Below are positions 30,580-38,768 of a stretch of DNA of 64,000 bases, one piece after another; the first letter of the stretch is position 1; each line of letters opens with the position of its first letter. A program made the position numbers and the translations under genes. The notes beneath the pieces were generated by a model that did no database searches, was not told the origin of the DNA, and saw only the letters and a list, made by a program, of their open reading frames with translations. The stretch is from Zoogloea oleivorans (lineage in GTDB: Bacteria > Pseudomonadota > Gammaproteobacteria > Burkholderiales > Rhodocyclaceae), in the NCBI GenBank assembly GCA_030157785.1, contig JAOAUC010000003.1, positions 28,582-92,581 on the forward strand, written 5' to 3'.

Positions 30580-31166
30580 AACGCGAAACGGTAAGCGGAC
30601 TGATTCTCGCCGGCGGGCTCGGCAGCCGTATGGGCGGGGTGGACAAGGGCCTCGTCGAACTGGCCGGCCGGCCGATGGTGGCGCATGTGCTCGAACGCCT
30701 GCAGCCCCAGGTAGGCCGCGTGCTGATCAACGCCAACCGCAATGCCAACGTTTACGCGGGCTTCGGCCTGCCGGTGCTGGCCGACCGGCTGGGCGGTTTC
30801 GTCGGGCCGCTGGCGGGGCTGGATGCGGCTCTCAATGGCAGCGCCGACGCGGGTGAATGGGTGCTGACCTGCCCCTGCGATTCGCCCTTCCTGCCCCTCG
30901 ATCTGGCTGCCCGCATGCTCGACGCGGCGCTGGCGGCCGGCGTGGATGTGGCGATGGCCAGCGCCCTCGGCCAGTACGAGCCGGTCTTCCTGCTTGCCAA
31001 CCGGCGGGCAGGCGCTTCGCTGGCGCGCTACCTCGAGCAGGGCGGCCGTAAGATCGACCGCTGGGTGCTCGGCGAGCGGCACGTGGTGGTGGATTTTTCC
31101 GACTGTCCGGAGGCCTTCTCCAACATCAACACGCCGGATGAGCTGGCTCGCCACGCGCCGGACTAG
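30576..31166 (+). CDS. mobA: molybdenum cofactor guanylyltransferase MobA
   Basis: Adds GMP to Mo-molybdopterin to give the MGD cofactor used by formate dehydrogenase. 196 residues, normal length. Visible motifs: nucleotide-binding LILAGGLGSRMGGVDKGL at the N-terminus, NANRN, and CPCDSPFLP with the metal-binding Asp, then FSNINTPDEL near the C-terminus. It is translationally coupled to fdhD (ATGA). Its location beside the fdh cluster explains its role. Confidence 0.95.
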   Translation: MKRETVSGLILAGGLGSRMGGVDKGLVELAGRPMVAHVLERLQPQVGRVLINANRNANVYAGFGLPVLADRLGGFVGPLAGLDAALNGSADAGEWVLTCPCDSPFLPLDLAARMLDAALAAGVDVAMASALGQYEPVFLLANRRAGASLARYLEQGGRKIDRWVLGERHVVVDFSDCPEAFSNINTPDELARHAPD

Positions 31167-31223
31167 CGGGGCGGGGACGTACAATCCGGCCTCGCGTCAT
31201 CCTGAACGAAAGCCGAGTCTGTT

Positions 31224-32090
31224 GTGCCCCCTGTCGAGTCGCCGTCCATCCTCGTTCTGCCGAGCCCCTTTTTCTCCGATTCCGACACCATCCGCCTGCT
31301 CGAGTCGCCCGACTGCGATACCGACTGGGTGCTGCGTCAGGTGGTGTCCGGGGCCTACGACAAGCCCTTTGTGATTGATGATGGCGCCACGCGGACCCTG
31401 CACTTTTCGCTGTCGCTGATCCAGAGCAGCATGAGCCTGAAGGACCCCTTCAGGCTGGAACTGGATTACACCCAGGCGATGATGAGCTTCCTGCTCTTCC
31501 TGCATCGCCCCAAAAACATCCTGATGCTGGGCCTCGGCGGGGGGTCGCTGGCCAAGTTCTGCTACCGGCATGTGGGCTCGGCGCGCATCACCGTGGTGGA
31601 GATCGACCCGCGGGTGATCGCCTTTCGCGACGAGTTCGAACTGCCGCGGGACGATGCGCGCCTGCTGGTCATCGAGGGCGACGGGGCGGATCAGGTGATC
31701 CGCAGCGGGCAGGCGGAGGACAAGCCGGACGTGATCATGATGGATGCCTTCGACCGGCATGGCTTGTCGGGCTCGGTGAGCTCCACGCATTTCTACCAGA
31801 CGGTGCATGACGCGCTGGCCGGGCGCGGTGTGATGGTGGCCAACCTGGCCGGCGACAAGGACGACCGGGTGGAACACCTGGCGATGATTGCCGATGTCTT
31901 CGACGACCGGGTGCTGAGCATCATGTTGCCGGACGGCAACGACATCGTGCTGGCTTTTCGGGCGCCGGGTTTCGACCCGCGCTGGCGCGAGATCGCCAAT
32001 CAGGCCAAGGCCTTGCGGGCTCGCACCGGGCTGGATTTTCCGAAATTTGCCGAGCGCCTGGAGCGTAGCCGGCGCCTGCGCTACCTGTAG
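31224..32090 (+). CDS. spermidine-synthase-like methyltransferase-fold protein
   Basis: 288 residues with the Rossmann-type fold of polyamine aminopropyltransferases: MLGLGGGSLAKFCYRH (glycine loop), VVEIDPRVIAFRDEFELP, then VIMMDAFDR (second acidic site). Canonical SpeE has an N-terminal beta-sheet domain and a DxxD-type pattern; here the N-terminus is short and divergent, so it may not make spermidine. Many such proteins are annotated 'spermidine synthase-like' without proof. The start GTG is uncertain because no strong ribosome-binding site is present. It lies between mobA and the second fdhD; no link to Mo cofactor is evident. Confidence 0.7.
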   Translation: MPPVESPSILVLPSPFFSDSDTIRLLESPDCDTDWVLRQVVSGAYDKPFVIDDGATRTLHFSLSLIQSSMSLKDPFRLELDYTQAMMSFLLFLHRPKNILMLGLGGGSLAKFCYRHVGSARITVVEIDPRVIAFRDEFELPRDDARLLVIEGDGADQVIRSGQAEDKPDVIMMDAFDRHGLSGSVSSTHFYQTVHDALAGRGVMVANLAGDKDDRVEHLAMIADVFDDRVLSIMLPDGNDIVLAFRAPGFDPRWREIANQAKALRARTGLDFPKFAERLERSRRLRYL

Positions 32091-32099
32091 CCGGGCCTG

Positions 32100-32963
32100 T
32101 TACGGCGCGGCGTTGTTCCGCGCGAAGCCGGCTTCCCCGGCATAGACCACCATGCGCTGGTCCCGCGCAAAGCCGGCGAGACTGACGCCAGCGCTTTGTG
32201 CGAGGCGGATCGCCAGGCCGGTGGGGGCCGACACGGCTACCAGGCAGCCGATGCCCAGCGCCGCCACTTTCTGCACCATTTCATAGCTGGCCCGGCTGGA
32301 TACCAGTACGAAGCCGTCGGCCGGCGCCACCTTGTTGCGGGCCAGATGGCCGAGGAGCTTGTCGAGGGCGTTGTGGCGGCCGACGTCTTCGCGCAGCGCG
32401 CGGATATGGCCATCACGGCCGATCCATGCTGCGGCGTGCACGGCGCCGGTGGTGCGGCGCAGTTGTTGCCAGCCGGGCAGTTCAGCCAGGCCGGCGGCCA
32501 CCGCTGCAACGGGAATCGGCTCGGCGGCTGGCACCGCTTCGAGCGGGCGGGCGAGGGCGTCGAGGCTTTCGACGCCGCACAGCCCGCAACCGGTGCGCCC
32601 GGCCAGGTTGCGGCGCCGCTCCTTGAGGGCCACGAAGCGGCTGCTGGCGACTTCCATGCGCATCTCGATGCCGCTGCTGCGCGCCACGACTTCGCTGCCG
32701 TAGAGTTCGCTGCGACTGGCCAGGATGCCTTCGCTGAGGCTGAAGCCGAGGGCCAGGTCTTCCAGGTCGGACGGCGTGGCGAGCAGTACGGCGTGGGAAA
32801 TACCGTTGTAAACCAGGGCCACTGGCACCTCTTCGACCACGTCGTCGAGGCAGGCCCGGGCGGCATCGCCATCGAGGCGCAGCACGGGGGTCTGGCGCGT
32901 GGTCGGCCAGGTGTGTTCGTCGACGGCGGTGGCGGCCGGCAGGCGGCAGGATTCGTTGCTCAT
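32100..32963 (-). CDS. fdhD: FdhD sulphurtransferase with canonical CxxC
   Basis: 287 residues, normal FdhD length. The sulphur-relay pair is complete: Cys126 and Cys129 in RTGCGLCGVE. Other family motifs are LEDLALGFSLSEGI, TGAVHAAAW, REDVGRHNALDKLLG and VSSRASYEMVQKVAALGIGCLVAVSAPT. It should activate formate dehydrogenase by sulphurating the molybdenum cofactor. It converges with the spermidine-synthase-like gene (9 nt apart). The window therefore has two different fdhD genes about 1.5 kb apart. Confidence 0.92.
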   Translation of the reverse strand: MSNESCRLPAATAVDEHTWPTTRQTPVLRLDGDAARACLDDVVEEVPVALVYNGISHAVLLATPSDLEDLALGFSLSEGILASRSELYGSEVVARSSGIEMRMEVASSRFVALKERRRNLAGRTGCGLCGVESLDALARPLEAVPAAEPIPVAAVAAGLAELPGWQQLRRTTGAVHAAAWIGRDGHIRALREDVGRHNALDKLLGHLARNKVAPADGFVLVSSRASYEMVQKVAALGIGCLVAVSAPTGLAIRLAQSAGVSLAGFARDQRMVVYAGEAGFARNNAAP

Positions 32964-33035
32964 GGACGTGGGCGGCGCCCGGGGGCTGGCGTGCGGATCA
33001 TCCGTCCATTGTAGCGGCGCCAGGCGCTGCAGGCG

Positions 33036-34916
33036 TCAGGCGTGCTCGATGCGCTGCCCGCCGCGCCGCTTGGCCCGGTACATGCGGGCATCGGCCACTT
33101 CCAGCAGGCTGTCGGCCGAGATGGCGTCTTCGGGGAAGATGGCGATTCCGATGCTGCTGCTCAGGAGGGCCCGGGGGGCGGAGCCTTCGAGGGGCTGGTG
33201 CAGGGCGTGCAGGATCTTGCCGGCGATCTGGTCGGCGTCGGAGGGGAGATGCAGTTCGGTCAGCAGCACCACGAAGGCATCCCCGCCGAGGCGGGCCACC
33301 GTGTCGCAGGAGCGGACGAAGTGGCGCAGGCGATCGGCGGTTTCAAGGAGCACCCGGTCGCCGGCAGCGTGCCCGCCCAGGTCGTTGATGCGCTTGAAAT
33401 TGTCGAGGTCCACCAGGATCACGCCGACCCGCTCCCGGTAGCGCTGGGCGCGGGCGATGGCCTGGGTCAGCCGGTCGGTGAGCAGGCGCCGGTTGGGCAG
33501 GCCGGTGAGGGCGTCGTGGTAAGCCAGGTGGTGGACGCGTTCGCTGCCGCGAACCTGCTCGGTCACGTCGGTGGCGGTGCCGTGATGGCCCAGAAAGCTG
33601 CCATGCTCGTTGATTCGCGGCGTGCCGCAAATACTGAGCCACAGGGGCGGGCGATTGCCGTCGGGTACCTCGACCAGCTGGTTGCGGAAGCCCTGGCAGT
33701 TTTCGAAGTGCTGGCGGACTGCGGTCTGCTCGGCTCGCGAGTCGCCGCCAAAGCGCTGGAACTGCCACCATTTGCGGCCGATGTTGTGTTTCAGGGGGTC
33801 ATCCGACTGCTCGGTGTGGCGGGTGACATCCATGAGGCGGTGCTGGGCGTCGGTCTGCCAGTACCAGTCGGCACTTTGCCCGATCAGTGCATGCAGCTGG
33901 GCGCTGTGGAGGGCGTCGCGGGCGGCAGCGTCCATTCGTTCGGTGATGTCGGAAACAACCCACACGACCAGCAGGGGCGAGCCGCCGGGATTGACGGGCT
34001 GCCCGGATATTTCGGCCCAGAACACGCTGCCGTCGCGGCGGCGCAGGCGGGCCGTTTCGCGGTAGGCATCGCCACGCAGGAAGGCGCTGCTGGCGGCCTT
34101 GGCGTGTTTTTTCCAGTCACTGCGCTGTGCGAACCAGGTTTCGAGGCCACTGCCCGGACGAGGGACGTGGCCATCGTGCATCAGGGTGGCGAAGCGCCGG
34201 TTGCTGCGCACGATGCGCAGGCGCCGGGACAGTACGATGGCTTCGCTGCCGTGCTCGAGCATGGTGTGCAGGGCCATTGCCTGTTCGGCATCGCCCTGCT
34301 TCGAGCGTCCCGAAGCCTGCCGGCTGCCGTGCAGGATGTCGTTAAGAGTGAAGGCGAACAGCACGAATACCGTGAGCCAGAGGCTTGCCTGGGGCAGGGC
34401 TGCGGGTGGATTGACCAGGGTCAGGATGAACAGCGGCAACAATGTAGCCGAGACGAATATGGCATAGGTGCTGCGACTGCCGGAGTGAATTCCGGCCCCC
34501 GACAGGGTGATGCCACCCAGGATCATGAACAGGATGATTTGCGCCGGAGCGCTGGCGTCGTAGGGGCCGACCAGGGACAGGGAGCCCCAGGCGGCGCCGC
34601 TGATGAGGGCGCTGGCCGAGGACAGGTAGTGGCGCAGGGAGAGTTCGTCCTGCTGCTCGCCCATGTCAATGCCGTGGCTTGGGCGGACAAGGCTGGCGAG
34701 GAGAATCTGGGCGGCGGTCATGCCCAGCCACCAGACGCCGAGCTGCAAGGGCAGGGCCACATGCGGCCACAGGACGATGACGGTGAGGATGCTGCTCAGT
34801 TGCCCGATGACCTGGAGGCGGCAGACGTGGTTCCGGCGCGCGGATGCGCTGAGGCTGCCGTCGTGGCTGGGGCGGGGCGAATCGTGGCGAAGAAGGGAGA
34901 GGCTGCCAAGCTTCAT
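33036..34916 (-). CDS. membrane PAS-PAS-GGDEF-like protein with GGDAF motif
   Basis: About 626 residues from the ATG at 34916; an in-frame ATG at 35027 would add a Pro/Arg-rich, poorly coding-like stretch. Five or six hydrophobic helices form the N-terminal sensor (about 30-215), followed by two PAS/PAC units (about 240-360 and 365-480) and a GGDEF-type domain starting with HDALTGLPNRRLLTDRL. The signature reads LGGDAFVVLL, so the glutamate of GGDEF is Ala. LVDLDNFKRINDLGGHAAGD, with the metal-binding Asp, is intact. The protein may be a weak or inactive diguanylate cyclase, or a GTP-sensing signalling module; no EAL domain follows. Function is therefore uncertain. Confidence 0.8.
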   Translation of the reverse strand: MKLGSLSLLRHDSPRPSHDGSLSASARRNHVCRLQVIGQLSSILTVIVLWPHVALPLQLGVWWLGMTAAQILLASLVRPSHGIDMGEQQDELSLRHYLSSASALISGAAWGSLSLVGPYDASAPAQIILFMILGGITLSGAGIHSGSRSTYAIFVSATLLPLFILTLVNPPAALPQASLWLTVFVLFAFTLNDILHGSRQASGRSKQGDAEQAMALHTMLEHGSEAIVLSRRLRIVRSNRRFATLMHDGHVPRPGSGLETWFAQRSDWKKHAKAASSAFLRGDAYRETARLRRRDGSVFWAEISGQPVNPGGSPLLVVWVVSDITERMDAAARDALHSAQLHALIGQSADWYWQTDAQHRLMDVTRHTEQSDDPLKHNIGRKWWQFQRFGGDSRAEQTAVRQHFENCQGFRNQLVEVPDGNRPPLWLSICGTPRINEHGSFLGHHGTATDVTEQVRGSERVHHLAYHDALTGLPNRRLLTDRLTQAIARAQRYRERVGVILVDLDNFKRINDLGGHAAGDRVLLETADRLRHFVRSCDTVARLGGDAFVVLLTELHLPSDADQIAGKILHALHQPLEGSAPRALLSSSIGIAIFPEDAISADSLLEVADARMYRAKRRGGQRIEHA

Positions 34917-35158
34917 GCGGAAGGCGTCAGAGCGTCGGTTCCTGTGTGGTGGTGCCGGGGAACGGGAAGGTTGTGGCGTTTCACGATGCGGCGATGGCTG
35001 CGACAATCCCGAAAATGTTGCTGCCATGGCGTATGGCCGGATTATCGGTGGGCGTCGTGTTTAGTGGAATATGCCAAAAGTCATAGACATGTTTTGGTTT
35101 TGGAGTAAATGCCTGATTTATAAAATGTTGTGTATTTTTTCGGGATGAAAAAAGGCTT

Positions 35159-36088
35159 ATGGGAAATGACTGGATGACTCCGTCGGCCTTGCCCGTGGTC
35201 GGGCGTTTTGCGCCTTCGCCCAGCGGTCCGCTGCATTTCGGCTCCATGGTGGCGGCCCTCGGTAGCTGTCTGTCGGCGCACGGTCGGGGTGGCCGCTGGT
35301 TGCTGCGCATCGAAGATGTGGATACGCCGCGCACGTTGGCCGGGGCGGCCGACGGCATTCTGCGCACGCTGGAGGGCTTCGGTTTCGAGTGGGATGGCCC
35401 GGTGGTCTGGCAGAGCGCCCGCACGGCAGCCTACCGGGAGGCTTTTGCGTGCCTGCAGGCCGACGGGCAGGTTTTCGGCTGTGCCTGTACACGCAAGGAA
35501 ATGGCCGATTCGGCGCTGGCCCGGGATGGCACCCGGCGCTACCCGGGCACCTGCCGCAATGGCCTGCCGCCGGGGCGGGAGGCGCGGGCCTGGCGCTTAC
35601 ACGTTCCGCCGGGGCGGGTGGTCTTCGACGATGGCGTGCAGGGGCCGATTGATGAAGATGTGGCCGCAGACGTGGGCGACTTTGTCCTGCGGCGCGCCGA
35701 CGGCCTGTTTGCCTACCAGCTGGCGGTGGTGGTGGACGATGCGGAGGCCGGCGTGACCGAGGTGGTGCGTGGGGCCGACCTGCTCGATTCGACCGCTCGA
35801 CAGATTCTGCTTCAGCGCCTGCTGGGCTATCCGATGCCGGCCTATGCGCACTTGCCGGTGGCCAGCAATGCGGCGGGCGAGAAGCTCTCCAAGCAAACCT
35901 TGGCGCGGGCCGTGGACGGTGCCGATCCGGCCCGCGTGCTGGTCGATGCCCTCGATTTTCTGGGCCAGTCGCCGCCCGCCGAGCTGGCGCAATCCGGCCT
36001 GGCTGCGGTGTGGGGCTGGGCAAGGGCGCACTGGACGCTCGCCGCTGTGCCGAGGCGGCGCTCGGTGCCGGTCAGCGCTTACGGCTGA
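35159..36088 (+). CDS. gluQ: glutamyl-Q tRNA(Asp) synthetase
   Basis: Attaches glutamate to queuosine at position 34 of tRNA(Asp). 309 residues: a truncated glutamyl-tRNA synthetase catalytic core with no anticodon-binding domain. HIGH-type motif PSPSGPLHFGS, LRIEDVDTPR, zinc-ligand-like cysteines (GCACTRKE ... PGTCRNG), and a KMSKS-like EKLSKQT. The ATG at 35159 has AAAAGG upstream; an in-frame ATG at 35174 is possible. An AT-rich patch with TATAAAAT at 35119-35126 upstream is a likely -10 region. Downstream it converges with the MerR-family regulator, overlapping by 10 nt. Confidence 0.92.
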   Translation: MGNDWMTPSALPVVGRFAPSPSGPLHFGSMVAALGSCLSAHGRGGRWLLRIEDVDTPRTLAGAADGILRTLEGFGFEWDGPVVWQSARTAAYREAFACLQADGQVFGCACTRKEMADSALARDGTRRYPGTCRNGLPPGREARAWRLHVPPGRVVFDDGVQGPIDEDVAADVGDFVLRRADGLFAYQLAVVVDDAEAGVTEVVRGADLLDSTARQILLQRLLGYPMPAYAHLPVASNAAGEKLSKQTLARAVDGADPARVLVDALDFLGQSPPAELAQSGLAAVWGWARAHWTLAAVPRRRSVPVSAYG

Positions 36089-37020
36089 AGTGCGGCTTTG
36101 GCGCTGTGCCGCCATTCGGCCAGGGCGTGGGGGATTTCTTCCAGTGACTGGAAGATTTTGACGCCGGGCAGCTTGCGTTCGGTGCCGCGCAGGCCGGCAC
36201 CACCGGCCCACAGGGCGATGCCTGCTGGCAGCGTCGCGCGCAGGCTGCGCAGGCCGTCAACGGCCAGGCGAGCCGGGTAGGCGCTGCTGAACGACACCGC
36301 AACGATGTCGAAGCGACCTGCCGTGGCGGCGGCGCGAATATCTTCCACCGGGGTCTGGATACCCAGCGAGACGCAACAGGCGCCCTCGGGCGCAATCATC
36401 GCTTCAACCATCAGCAGGCCGAGGGCGTGCTGTTCGTCGGGGAAGGTGGTCAGCATCACCATCGGCCGCTCGCGGGTGGTGCTGGTCTGAGTGCTGATGG
36501 CGGTACGCAGGATGTTCTGCACCTGCTCCGTGTAGAGATGTTCTTCCACCACCTCCAGATCACCCCGCAGCCAGGCGTCGCCGACGATGTGATTGAGGGG
36601 GGCGACGATTCCGGTGATGAATTGCTGCAGGCCCATTTTCATCAGCAGCTGTTGCAGCGCGCGGCGCAGCTCTTCGTGCAGATGCAGGCGGACGAACTTC
36701 AGGATGGCCTGGAAGTGGGCGGTGCGTTCCGGATCGTCGTCGGCCCGCGGGCTGCCCAGTTCTTCGAGCAGTTGTCCGAGGGCTTGGGGATCGAGTCCGA
36801 TCAGTTTGGCCGGGCGCATGCCCTGGTCGATCAGGCGCCGGATCAGACGCAGTTTGTCCACTTGCTCGGGGGAGTAGACCCGTTCGCCATTGCTGTCGCG
36901 GACGGGGAGCGGAAAACCGTAACGCCGCTCCCAGACCCGCAGTGTGTCCTTGGCCAGGCCGGTATCGCGCTCGACGGCAGCAATCGGCAGACCGCCGGGT
37001 GCAAGAATGGGTGTGTTCAT
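36079..37020 (-). CDS. MerR-family regulator with cobalamin-binding domain (CarH/LitR-like photoreceptor)
   Basis: 313 residues. MerR helix-turn-helix (about 10-78; LPIAAVERDTGLAKDTLRVWERRYGFP), a helical-bundle domain (about 100-180) and a Rossmann B12-binding domain (about 185-300). The signatures of adenosylcobalamin-binding CarH are present: Trp150-x9-Glu160-His161 in the bundle, and Glu196-x-His198-x-x-Gly201 where His198 would be the lower axial ligand. CarH/LitR class proteins repress in the dark and release DNA when light breaks the Co-C bond. It is divergent from an 11-gene stress/lipid operon, with twin palindromic operators between. Light sensing by this protein is inferred from motif conservation. 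Confidence 0.88.
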   Translation of the reverse strand: MNTPILAPGGLPIAAVERDTGLAKDTLRVWERRYGFPLPVRDSNGERVYSPEQVDKLRLIRRLIDQGMRPAKLIGLDPQALGQLLEELGSPRADDDPERTAHFQAILKFVRLHLHEELRRALQQLLMKMGLQQFITGIVAPLNHIVGDAWLRGDLEVVEEHLYTEQVQNILRTAISTQTSTTRERPMVMLTTFPDEQHALGLLMVEAMIAPEGACCVSLGIQTPVEDIRAAATAGRFDIVAVSFSSAYPARLAVDGLRSLRATLPAGIALWAGGAGLRGTERKLPGVKIFQSLEEIPHALAEWRHSAKAALQP

Positions 37021-37022
37021 GG

Positions 37023-37037
37023 TTTGTCCTGGACAAA
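37023..37037. promoter_or_regulatory. palindromic operator 1 (regulator side)
   Basis: Perfect palindrome TTTGTCC-T-GGACAAA, 2 bp before the MerR-B12 start codon, so it also contains that gene's AGGA ribosome-binding sequence. It lies just upstream of the rightward -35 element. A near-identical site is at 37087. Confidence 0.7.
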
Positions 37038-37040
37038 ATG

Positions 37041-37069
37041 TTGACAGGTCTTTTTTTTGACCCTATTGT
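37041..37069 (+). promoter_or_regulatory. rightward promoter of the stress/lipid operon
   Basis: TTGACA (37041-37046), 17-nt spacer, TATTGT (37064-37069). A full-consensus -35 with optimal spacing; the start is expected near 37076, giving a leader of about 29 nt to the ATG at 37105. Confidence 0.7.
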
Positions 37070-37093
37070 ATGAACACGAACCGTAATTGTCTA
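37065..37093 (-). promoter_or_regulatory. leftward promoter of the MerR-B12 regulator
   Basis: On the minus strand TAGACA (37088-37093), 17-nt spacer, TACAAT (37065-37070). Its -10 overlaps that of the rightward promoter, and its -35 lies inside the second palindrome, so both promoters cannot easily be used at once. Confidence 0.6.
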
Positions 37094-37099
37094 GGACAA
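37087..37099. promoter_or_regulatory. palindromic operator 2 (operon side)
   Basis: TTGTCTAGGACAA, the same outer sequence as site 1 with two changed central bases. It covers the leftward -35 and the AGGAC ribosome-binding site of the first operon gene. Confidence 0.65.
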
Positions 37100-37104
37100 A
37101 TGCC

Positions 37105-37314
37105 ATGAATACCCGGACTGTTGAAAAGCCTTCGGCGCTCCTTCTCACGACGCTTGTTCTGGGCGGAATCGCCTTTGGAATCCAGAACATGGCGAGAACT
37201 ACAGTTCCCCATGCGTGGTCTATCGAAGAGCCGGCCGTCGAAGCACTGCCGGCTTCTGTCCAACCCCAGGACCTGGACGTGATGATGTTCCTGCATCAGA
37301 ACACCGGTTCGTGA
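37105..37314 (+). CDS. small single-span membrane protein, first gene of the stress/lipid operon
   Basis: 69 residues. One hydrophobic helix (about 11-27, ALLLTTLVLGGIAFGIQ) followed by a polar tail ending in MMFLHQNTGS; it could be an uncleaved signal or a membrane anchor with the tail outside. No known family is recognised. The ATG at 37105 has AGGAC 7 nt upstream within operator 2; the upstream TTG at 37087 lies in the operator and is not used here. It is followed after 14 nt by glutathione peroxidase. Confidence 0.75.
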   Translation: MNTRTVEKPSALLLTTLVLGGIAFGIQNMARTTVPHAWSIEEPAVEALPASVQPQDLDVMMFLHQNTGS

Positions 37315-37328
37315 AACGGGAGCTCCCC

Positions 37329-37895
37329 ATGACCAGATACTTTCGATCCTGCGCTGTCGCCATTTTGCTTGGCCTTGGCGCCACGGCCGCCCAGGCCGCT
37401 GCCGAAGCCTGCCCGGCGCTGCTCGACTACACCTTCCCGAAGCTGCAGGACGACACGCCCCAGCCCCTGTGCCAGTACCGGGGCAAGGTGGTGCTGGTGG
37501 TCAATACCGCCAGCTTCTGTGGCTTCACCGGGCAGTACGAAGGCCTTGAGAAGATGTACGCCAAGTACAAGGACCAGGGCCTGGTGGTGCTCGGCTTTCC
37601 GTCCAATGACTTCGGCAGCCAGGAGCCGGGCAGCAACAAGGAAATCGCCGACTTCTGCCGGCTGACCTACGGGGTCAAGTTTCCGATGCTGGCCAAGTCG
37701 GACGTGGTCGGTTCGGGCACCAATCCGCTTTATAAGCAGCTGGCCTCGATCACCGGCGAGAAGCCCAAGTGGAACTTCCACAAGTATTTGATCGACCGCA
37801 GCGGCCAGAAGGTTTCGAGCTTTCCGAGCACGACTTCGCCGGACAGCAAGACTTTTGTGAACGCCGTTGAAAAAGCGCTCGCCGAGCGTCCATAA
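37329..37895 (+). CDS. exported glutathione-peroxidase-like protein
   Basis: 188 residues, thiol peroxidase of the GPx/BsaA family with a cleavable signal peptide (to about AAQAAAEA), so it acts in the periplasm, which is unusual for this family. Catalytic residues: Cys64 ([17 protein letters not shown]; Cys, not Sec), Gln98 ([13 protein letters not shown]) and the Trp-Asn of [10 protein letters not shown]. It should reduce lipid or organic peroxides, with a thioredoxin-like or other thiol donor. GGGAG precedes the ATG. It is the second gene of the operon, consistent with defence against lipid peroxidation. Confidence 0.92.
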   Translation: MTRYFRSCAVAILLGLGATAAQAAAEACPALLDYTFPKLQDDTPQPLCQYRGKVVLVVNTASFCGFTGQYEGLEKMYAKYKDQGLVVLGFPSNDFGSQEPGSNKEIADFCRLTYGVKFPMLAKSDVVGSGTNPLYKQLASITGEKPKWNFHKYLIDRSGQKVSSFPSTTSPDSKTFVNAVEKALAERP

Positions 37896-37941
37896 AAAAG
37901 ACACGAAAACCGCCATCCCCGGCCCCGACAGGAGAACGCCC

Positions 37942-38742
37942 GTGAACGCGCCCGAGAAGCTGCACCTCCCCGACATCCAGGCATCCGAAGACCTCCGCGA
38001 TCTCGCCATCCAGCGGGTTGGCGTGCGCGGGCTGCGTTATCCGCTGTGCTTTCTCGACGCGGCCGGGCAGGTTCAGCACAGCGTCGCCACCTTCGAGATG
38101 ACGGTCTTCCTGCCGCCGGAGGTCAAGGGCACCCACATGTCGCGCTTCGTCGAGGTGCTCGAAGCCGATCGGGCCCCCCTCGATCTGCCCGGTCTGCGCA
38201 GCATGATCGCCGAAACCCTGATTCACCTGAGCGCACCAGCCGGGCGTATCGAGATGCGTTTTCCGTTTTTCATGCGCAAGAAGGCGCCGGTGTCGGGCGT
38301 CGACAGCCTGCTCGACTTGGATGCCACGATCAGCGTCGACAAGGCCTTTGGCCGCGAGGCCGAAGTCACCCTCAAGGTGGTGGTGCCGGTAACCAGCCTG
38401 TGCCCCTGCTCGAAAAAGATTTCAGCCTACGGCGCCCATAACCAGCGTTCACACCTGACTCTCTCTGCCGTGCTGCGTGAAGACCTGACCCTCGAAGCGC
38501 TGGTGCGCATCGCCGAGGAGGAGGCGTCCTGCGAAGTCTTTGGCCTGCTCAAGCGGCCGGACGAAAAATGGGTCACCGAACGGGCCTACGACAACCCGAA
38601 GTTCGTCGAGGACCTGGTGCGCGACGTGGCCCTGCGCCTGCGTGCCGACCACCGCATTGCAGCGTGGACCGTCGAATCGGAGAACTTCGAGTCGATTCAC
38701 AACCATTCGGCGTACGCCCTCATCGAAGGCCGCAACGCCTGA
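37942..38742 (+). CDS. folE2: GTP cyclohydrolase IB
   Basis: Makes dihydroneopterin triphosphate from GTP, the first step of folate/pterin synthesis. 266 residues; the GTG start has AGGAGA 6 nt upstream. The metal/catalytic region [22 protein letters not shown] holds Cys154 and the His residues of the family. FolE2 is the zinc-independent alternative to FolE, usually made under zinc limitation or metal stress. Here it is inside the MerR-B12-controlled operon, so pterin supply may matter in light or oxidative stress (for example a photolyase antenna folate or pterin cofactor); this is inference. Whether FolE is also encoded cannot be seen. Confidence 0.94.
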   Translation: MNAPEKLHLPDIQASEDLRDLAIQRVGVRGLRYPLCFLDAAGQVQHSVATFEMTVFLPPEVKGTHMSRFVEVLEADRAPLDLPGLRSMIAETLIHLSAPAGRIEMRFPFFMRKKAPVSGVDSLLDLDATISVDKAFGREAEVTLKVVVPVTSLCPCSKKISAYGAHNQRSHLTLSAVLREDLTLEALVRIAEEEASCEVFGLLKRPDEKWVTERAYDNPKFVEDLVRDVALRLRADHRIAAWTVESENFESIHNHSAYALIEGRNA

Positions 38743-38768
38743 TGCGTCACATCTAGGAAAAGCCCCCC

